From: Actinomadura rupiterrae
Lineage (GTDB): Bacteria > Actinomycetota > Actinomycetes > Streptosporangiales > Streptosporangiaceae
DNA: 64,000 bases
Assembly: GCF_024172125.1 (NCBI RefSeq)
Contig: NZ_JAMZEA010000004.1
Coordinates: forward strand, 310,001 to 374,000
Direction of reading: 5' to 3'
Of the stretch, positions 59,100-64,000 are shown one piece after another. The position numbers and the translations under genes are program-made. How positions within the stretch are numbered: position 1 is the stretch's first letter; each line of letters begins with the position of its first letter. A model generated the notes under the pieces. The model saw only the letters and a list, made by a program, of their open reading frames with translations. It did no database searches and was not told the origin of the DNA.

Positions 59100-60898
59100 C
59101 CGTCCCCCTCAGCAGGACGTTCGTGGACGGACGCCTCGCCGTCGAGGCCGTCCTCCTCGCGGAGGCATGCCGGCTGGTCTGGCGGGGCGTCCTCGGCGAA
59201 GACCGCTCGGTATCCCGGATGCGCTTGCCAGAGTTCGTCGTGAGGGCCCTGCGCGCGGACGCGGCCGCCGTCCAGCCACAGGACGTGGTCGGCTTCAGCG
59301 GCCGTGGTGATCCGGTGCGCTACGAGGAGGCGGGTCCGGCCGTCCGCTGCGCCGGTGAGGGCCGCGCCGATTTCGCGTTCGGTGACGGTGTCGAGGCTGG
59401 AGGTCGCGTCGTCCAGGACGAGCAGGCGCTCCCCCTGCGCGAGCGCACGAGCGATGCCCATGCGTTGGCTTTCCCCGCCGGACATCGGGGCGTCCTCTAG
59501 GGCGGTGTCATAGCCGGACGGAAGCCGCTCTAGGAAAGTGTCAGCGCGCGCAGCGGAAACGGCGCTCAGCACTCGTTCCTCATGCGCGCCCGCGAGGCCA
59601 CCTCGCGAGAGACCGAGCGCGACCGCATCCGTGACGGTCTCCCCCAGCAGGACGGGCCGCTCGAAGGCGTAGCCGACGGCCGCTCGCAGTTCGGCGCGCG
59701 AAAGCTCGGGCAAGGGAACGCCGTCGAGCAGGACGGTCCCCTCGTCCGGGTCTAGGAGTCGGCCCGCAAGTGCGGCGAGCAGGGACTTGCCGGCTCCGGA
59801 GCGTCCGACCACGGCCGTGGCCGCGCCGCCGGGAACGACGAAGTCGACGCCTCGGAGGCCTTCGCCGTCCGGCGTGCCGACCGTGACGTCCCGGAATTCC
59901 AGGGTTCCTGGACGGTCGTCCGGAAGCGTCCGATTGCCGTAGGCGGTGACGGGTTCGGAGAGGACCTCGTTGACCCGCGCGGCGGCGGCGCGCGACCGGG
60001 CGAGCTGCCCGACCTGGCCGAGAGCTCCAGAAAGGCCCGCCCCCAACACCGCATATCGGGCCGCCGCATACAGCGCGCCCAGCGTCAGTCCGCCCGAGAC
60101 GAGCCGCCATCCCCCGACCGTGAGGACGACGACCTCCAGCAACGGGACGGCCAGCCCCGCCTGGACACCGGCCCGCGCATTGGCGCGCCACAGCCGGAGC
60201 CCGTGCTCGCGCAGCGTGGGAAGCGGCGTGAGGATCCTCCGGGCCTCCAGATCGGCCGTCCCGGCGGCGGCGATCGTGCGAATCCCGGCGAGCGCGTCGG
60301 TCAGGCGGCCAGCGATGTCGCTCTGCGTCCGCTGGTACCCGGCAGCGTGGACGGTCGTGGCGCGCAGGAACCCGCGCAGGACGAACGTGATCACCACCAG
60401 CCCGGCGACCAGCGCGCCGAGCAACCACAGGTCGATGAACGCGAGCGCGACCAGTCCCCCGACGGTCGGGATGAGCAGCGCGGCCGCGGTGACCAGCGCG
60501 GCCGGCGCCTGGCCGAGTTCCTCCGCGTTGAGCCCGGTCCGGGTCGCGAGGTCGCCTTCCGGATGCCGCCGGGTGATCGCCGGTCCCGCGCCCAGCACGC
60601 GGTCGAGCAGGACGCGGCGCAGCCGGGCGGCCGATTCGGCGCCGGTGACGCCGGTCGCCCAGGCCGTCAGCACCTCGCAGGCCGCGATCCCGGCGACGAC
60701 GCCCGCCGCGACGAACGTCCAGCGGTCATGCGAGGCGTTCCCGGAGACGAGGCCGTCGATCGCACGTCCGATCGCGGACGGCAGCAGCAGTTGGAGCGCG
60801 GCCCCGCCGAGGGCGCCGAGGGCGAGGACCGCCGTCCAGAGGCCGCCGTCGCGAGTCGTCCGCGCCACTGTCCGGTCGGCGGCCGCCATCGTCCGCAT
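59096..60898 (-). CDS. ABC transporter, fused permease-ATPase (RamA/AmfB-type)
   Basis: A 600-residue half-transporter with N-terminal membrane domain (six helices in residues about 20-310) and ATPase (about 340-590): Walker A GRSGAGKS, signature MSGGESQRMGIARAL, Walker B RLLVLDDATSSLDTV and H-loop LVAHRITT. Walker B keeps Asp instead of Glu (DDAT), so this site may be degenerate, a common trait of heterodimeric exporters. No C39 domain. ATG 60898 with AAGGAG seven bases upstream. It is separated from the lanthipeptide precursor gene by a 252-base gap containing a hairpin and repeats. Confidence 0.92.
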   Translation of the reverse strand: MRTMAAADRTVARTTRDGGLWTAVLALGALGGAALQLLLPSAIGRAIDGLVSGNASHDRWTFVAAGVVAGIAACEVLTAWATGVTGAESAARLRRVLLDRVLGAGPAITRRHPEGDLATRTGLNAEELGQAPAALVTAAALLIPTVGGLVALAFIDLWLLGALVAGLVVITFVLRGFLRATTVHAAGYQRTQSDIAGRLTDALAGIRTIAAAGTADLEARRILTPLPTLREHGLRLWRANARAGVQAGLAVPLLEVVVLTVGGWRLVSGGLTLGALYAAARYAVLGAGLSGALGQVGQLARSRAAAARVNEVLSEPVTAYGNRTLPDDRPGTLEFRDVTVGTPDGEGLRGVDFVVPGGAATAVVGRSGAGKSLLAALAGRLLDPDEGTVLLDGVPLPELSRAELRAAVGYAFERPVLLGETVTDAVALGLSRGGLAGAHEERVLSAVSAARADTFLERLPSGYDTALEDAPMSGGESQRMGIARALAQGERLLVLDDATSSLDTVTEREIGAALTGAADGRTRLLVAHRITTAAEADHVLWLDGGRVRAQGPHDELWQAHPGYRAVFAEDAPPDQPACLREEDGLDGEASVHERPAEGDG

Positions 60899-60904
60899 CG
60901 GCGC

Positions 60905-61015
60905 GCTCCTTCCGGGTGTCGAGGGCTCGGGTCGGTCGGGCTCGGTTCGGGTCGCTTGGGCTCGGGTCGGTTCGGGTCGGTTGGGCTCGGGTCGGGTCGG
61001 CTCGCCTTGGTCTCG
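60905..61015. repeat. Degenerate GGGTCGGTT repeats
   Basis: Irregular eight- to ten-base units of the GGCTCGGGTCGGTT type from about 60905 to 61015, between the precursor gene and the transporter. Confidence 0.6.
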
Positions 61016-61122
61016 GGCCGAGGCGGCGGAGGGGCATGGGAGTGCCGCCGCGTGCGGCGCGGGGTCACCGCACCGCACACGGCGGCGTGGGCGTCCCGGA
61101 CGGTCGGCTCAGGGGCGGCCGG

Positions 61123-61140
61123 CCGGGCTGGTGCGCCCGG
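61123..61140 (-). terminator. Hairpin after the lanthipeptide precursor
   Basis: CCGGGC (61123-61128) pairs with GCCCGG (61135-61140) across TGGTGC, eleven bases after the precursor stop codon. A partial terminator or RNA-stabilising hairpin here would make the precursor mRNA more abundant than the downstream transporter mRNA, as is common in lanthipeptide operons. Confidence 0.5.
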
Positions 61141-61150
61141 TTGCCTGGGC

Positions 61151-61282
61151 TCAGTGGCAGAGCGCGAGGCTGAGGTTGCTCGGCGTGTGCGACTGGCAGG
61201 TCAGAACCGTCAGTCCGCTGCCGCCGCTGGCACCGCCGGAAGCGGTGGGGGCCTGGAGGCCCTGCAGGTCGAGAAGCGCCAT
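61151..61282 (-). CDS. lanA: Class III lanthipeptide precursor peptide
   Basis: A 43-residue ribosomal peptide precursor. It begins MALLDLQGLQAP, a leader with the LLDLQ sequence that class III LanKC enzymes recognise (AmfS and RamS open similarly). The core follows a Gly/Ser-rich spacer (TASGGASGGSG) and holds two modification motifs, S22-G-L-T25-V-L-T-C29 and S35-N-L-S38-L-A-L-C42, ending CH. Ser-x2-Ser/Thr-x3-Cys is the pattern turned into labionin or lanthionine rings in SapB and labyrinthopeptins. Four dehydrations are expected. Start ATG with GGAAAGGAGG inside the lanKC 3' end (spacing about 13). The precursor starts nine bases after the lanKC stop. Confidence 0.93.
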   Translation of the reverse strand: MALLDLQGLQAPTASGGASGGSGLTVLTCQSHTPSNLSLALCH

Positions 61283-61290
61283 AGTGGGTG

Positions 61291-64000
61291 CTACACCTCC
61301 TTTCCCTTCCGTGGGTGGACGGTTTCGGGCCGCTCCGGTGTGACTCGCGATGAAGGCGCCTTGGCCAGGGTCTCCACGCGACCGGAAGGACCGACTATGA
61401 GGCCGGACGAGCCGGCCAGGGGGCGGGACGGGACGCCGGTGGACCGGGGCGTTCCGTCCGTGGTCAGGAAGGGCAGCGCGGGCCGCCTGTCGTCGAGGGC
61501 GGACGCCAGCGCGAACAGCACCCCGGCGGTTCCGGTGGCGAAGTCCATCGACAGCCGCATGAGCTGGTCGCCGGTGAAGGCGAGCCCGTCCTCGTAAGGC
61601 ATCGCGTGCCAGCGAAGTCCTCGGATCAGCGCGTCCAGGCGCGGATCACGCCACGTCCTGCCAGGCTGCGCGCGTCCACCGGACTGCGCATCGCCGTTGG
61701 CCAGGGCATCACCATTAGGCAGGAAATACGCGTGGCCGCCTGCCTGTGCGTGCCCGTTGGACGGCGCTTGGCCGTTGGACTGCGCGGAGTGCGTCGGAGG
61801 ACGGAGGTCCGCGGCGAGGGCGACGATGAGGCCGGCGCGGCCGGTGAACAGGCCGGACTGGACGAAATATCCGGATTCGCCGACGCGGGCGAGGCGGCTC
61901 AGCGCGACCTCGAACTCCTCGTCGCGGCGGTGGCGCAGGTAGCGGGCGAGGACGAGCGCGATGCCGACCGAGCCCTCGTCCAGGTAGGGCAGGGTGCGCC
62001 AGTCCTGGTTGACCTGGAGCGAGCCGTCCTCGGCGAGGAGGCAGCGGCGCAGGTCCTGCCGGAGGGCGTCGGCGGCGCGGTCGAGCAGGTCGGACGATCC
62101 GCCGCGTTCGTAGGCGTGCAGGAAGAGCAGCGCCACACCGGACGAACCGTGCATCAGCCCCGCTCGCGGGTGGACGCCGCCGCTGATCTCCGGGACGTCG
62201 TCCGGGCCCCCGAGCCGGTCGGCGCACAGCTCGACCATGCGGGACGCGGCGTCGGTCAGCGCGCTCTCGCCTGTGGATTCGCCCAGGTGGAAGAGGTTGA
62301 GGCCGGTTCCAGCCAGTCCGGAACAGAGGTTCAGGCTGAGCTTTTCCCAGTTCTCGCGCAGGCAGATGTCCGCGAGGTCCAGCGCGGCCCGGCGGCGGCC
62401 GAGGCGGTCCAGGACGAACGCGGCGCCGTGCAGCCCGTCGTAGAAGCCGAGCGGCGTGCCGACCTCGGGGTTCAGCGCGTGCACGGCCAGCCAGTCGACG
62501 TGTTCCGGCGGGACGTCCGCGCCGGTTTCGGCCAGAGCGTAGAGGACGCCGGCCGCGCCGTGCGCGATGTTGACACCGCCACCATCGCGGAACTGCGCGG
62601 GGTCGCCGGGGTAGAGCCGGTCGTCCCGGTCCGGGGTCGCCGAGGCGAGGATCGCGCGGTGCAGCGCGTCCCGGACGTCCGGCCACGGTGCCTGGCCGGG
62701 CAGCGGGAGCGTGTCGAGCGGGGACGGTTCGGACGTCGCGTCCGGTCCCATCAGCGTGGCGATCGCGTCGTCGAAGCCGGCGCGCGGCACCCCGAACGTC
62801 TCGGCGATCACGTCCGCGAGCTGCCGCGCCTTCGGGCGGTGCATCAGCAGCGTGATCGTGGTCTGCGGGGCGAACAGGTAGTAGCGCAGGCAGGCGAGCG
62901 CGTACCTGTCGACGTCGAGGCCGCGCCGGTCGCGCGGCGCCAGGAACGCCGGGTTCGCGAGGGTCGTCCGGGCCTGCTCGGACGCCAGGACCGCCACCTC
63001 GTAGTCGATCAGGCAGAGCCGTCCGGACGCGGTCACGAGGATGTTGTTCGGGTGCAGGTCGCCGAAGACCACGCCGCGCTCGTGCAGCTGCCCGACGAGC
63101 GCCTCGACCTCGGCGTGCATGCCCAGCGCCCAGGCGGCGTACTCGGCGATCGCGTCCTCGCCGGCGCCCGCCTTCGTCAGCGGGTACCGCTGGACGATCT
63201 GCCGCTGCAGCGGGTTGCCGTCCACGAACTCCTCGACCAGGAAATGGTGCTCGCCGAGGACGAAGTAGCCGAGCAGCGCGGGCACCGCGTCCAGGCCGGC
63301 GAGGCGCTGGAGAATGTCGCGCTCGTGCTTCAGCCGGGTCACCGCGTCCCGCCCGATGACGTCGAGTCCGGCGTGCGGGCGGGCCTCCTTCAGGACGACC
63401 CGCTCGCCGGAACTCCGGTCCCGGGCGAGGTAGACGCCGCCGCCGTTCGAGAAATGCAGCACGCTCTCGAAGTCGTACGGCATCTCGTCGACGCGGACGG
63501 AGTTCCTGGCTTCCAGATGCGGCTCCAGGAAGGACGGCAGCGTCACCCATTCGGGCACCGCGAACGTCGCGCCTCGAACGTCCGGGATGAGTTCTCCGTC
63601 GGCGTTCTCGATTGCCGCGACCAGCTCGCCGTCCTTGCCGGGGCAGCGGCGTTCGGCGAATCCGCCGTAACGCACGAAGAGCGGGCCGTCCGCGTAGCGC
63701 AGATCGCTCAGGATGTACGGGCCCTCGACGCCGTCGAGCAACTCGTCCAGCTCTTTGAGAATGACTTCGCATTCGTTCTCGTCACGCGGGTAGATCGTGA
63801 CGAGTTTGCCGCTCGCGCCCCGCGAGGCCGCCTTGGAGTTGCGCATGAGCAGGACGGACCGTCCGCGCAGGTACTTGAACACGATCCCGCGCGGGACGCA
63901 GTAGTCCCAGACCGCGTCGAGCGCGCGCTCGGCGTCGTCGAGGCGGGCGGACACATGGATCTTCCAGCCCTGCGGCGGCAGCGTCCCCTCGCCATTCGGC
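61291..64000 (-). CDS. lanKC: Class III lanthipeptide synthetase LanKC (5' end outside window)
   Basis: The C-terminal 900 residues or so of a three-domain synthetase; the frame is open to the right edge and reads PPQGWKIHVSA just at it, the usual LanKC N-terminal region, so only a few tens of residues are missing. Domains: an N-terminal phospho-Ser/Thr lyase (about 63990-63450), a Ser/Thr kinase (about 63420-62700) with GVYLARDRSSGERVVLKEARP and the catalytic loop GDLHPNNILV plus CLIDYE, and a LanC-like cyclase domain (about 62600-61500). The LanC part shows HGAAGVLYAL, CSGLAGTG and MHGSSGVALL but no CHG zinc motif, so it is class III, not IV. An NGDA/NGHA-rich insert (61640-61790) lies in the LanC part. 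It phosphorylates, eliminates and cyclises the precursor. Confidence 0.93.
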   Translation of the reverse strand, partial: PNGEGTLPPQGWKIHVSARLDDAERALDAVWDYCVPRGIVFKYLRGRSVLLMRNSKAASRGASGKLVTIYPRDENECEVILKELDELLDGVEGPYILSDLRYADGPLFVRYGGFAERRCPGKDGELVAAIENADGELIPDVRGATFAVPEWVTLPSFLEPHLEARNSVRVDEMPYDFESVLHFSNGGGVYLARDRSSGERVVLKEARPHAGLDVIGRDAVTRLKHERDILQRLAGLDAVPALLGYFVLGEHHFLVEEFVDGNPLQRQIVQRYPLTKAGAGEDAIAEYAAWALGMHAEVEALVGQLHERGVVFGDLHPNNILVTASGRLCLIDYEVAVLASEQARTTLANPAFLAPRDRRGLDVDRYALACLRYYLFAPQTTITLLMHRPKARQLADVIAETFGVPRAGFDDAIATLMGPDATSEPSPLDTLPLPGQAPWPDVRDALHRAILASATPDRDDRLYPGDPAQFRDGGGVNIAHGAAGVLYALAETGADVPPEHVDWLAVHALNPEVGTPLGFYDGLHGAAFVLDRLGRRRAALDLADICLRENWEKLSLNLCSGLAGTGLNLFHLGESTGESALTDAASRMVELCADRLGGPDDVPEISGGVHPRAGLMHGSSGVALLFLHAYERGGSSDLLDRAADALRQDLRRCLLAEDGSLQVNQDWRTLPYLDEGSVGIALVLARYLRHRRDEEFEVALSRLARVGESGYFVQSGLFTGRAGLIVALAADLRPPTHSAQSNGQAPSNGHAQAGGHAYFLPNGDALANGDAQSGGRAQPGRTWRDPRLDALIRGLRWHAMPYEDGLAFTGDQLMRLSMDFATGTAGVLFALASALDDRRPALPFLTTDGTPRSTGVPSRPLAGSSGLIVGPSGRVETLAKAPSSRVTPERPETVHPRKGKEV

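Noticed and set aside
60203..61597. Long plus-strand frame across the lanthipeptide precursor
   Set aside because: Antisense to the precursor and transporter; the minus-strand precursor has a class III leader and two motifs, so the plus frame is a shadow.

Overview
The window is chromosomal DNA of a high-GC, spore-forming-type actinomycete. Evidence: GC-rich third codon positions, GTG/TTG starts with purine-rich ribosome sites, a type VII secretion ATPase, XRE-DUF5753/DUF397 (Scr1/Scr2-type) pairs, MocR regulators, DUF4097 and bulb-lectin secreted proteins, and a class III lanthipeptide locus of the SapB/AmfS kind. The mix fits Thermomonosporaceae/Streptosporangiales (for example Actinomadura) better than Streptomyces, but that is an inference.

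Layout. 0-6 kb: the 3' end of an EccC-type ATPase, an SRA-HNH modification-dependent nuclease, and an FMN-reductase-like gene split by an IS5-family insertion with a visible target repeat. 6-12 kb: a MocR regulator divergent from a phosphodiesterase/HAD pair, a CHAP protein, an AraC regulator and a lectin. 12-21 kb: a MacB/FtsX-type exporter beside an ArsR regulator and a small membrane protein, a Tat-exported glycoside hydrolase, an XRE-ImmA metalloprotease with its overlapping partner, and an L,D-transpeptidase. 21-28 kb: BlaI-type regulator, arylamine N-acetyltransferase, a fused FAD/Fe-S dehydrogenase, an Scr1/Scr2-type pair and a small Cys-rich ORF. 28-34 kb: a signalling patch with a cNMP-binding/degenerate-cyclase protein, an orphan histidine kinase and a complete class III cyclase. 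34-39 kb: an amino acid permease, and an NMT1-type import operon without its ATPase.

39-43 kb is an integration hotspot. tRNA-Asp and tRNA-Phe are followed by a decayed tyrosine recombinase and a 55-bp repeat of the tRNA-Phe 3' half, then a DEAD-box helicase and cold-shock gene, then a 3' half of a tRNA-Gly. 43-54 kb holds a membrane protein, secreted and cupin proteins, a DUF4097-DrrA-DrrB exporter operon, two RibD/DHFR-fold proteins, a TetR regulator with a palindromic operator, and an RNA polymerase sigma factor next to a redoxin.

54-64 kb is the most interesting part: a class III lanthipeptide gene cluster. On the minus strand, in order, are LanKC (running off the right edge), an unlisted 43-residue precursor peptide with two Ser-x2-Ser/Thr-x3-Cys motifs, two ABC transporter genes and a prolyl oligopeptidase. 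The three downstream junctions of the last three genes overlap by four bases. A RamR/AmfR-like response regulator lies beyond on the plus strand. LanKC would phosphorylate, dehydrate and cyclise the precursor, the transporters would export it, and the prolyl oligopeptidase is the likely leader-removing protease (Pro12 of the precursor is a candidate site).
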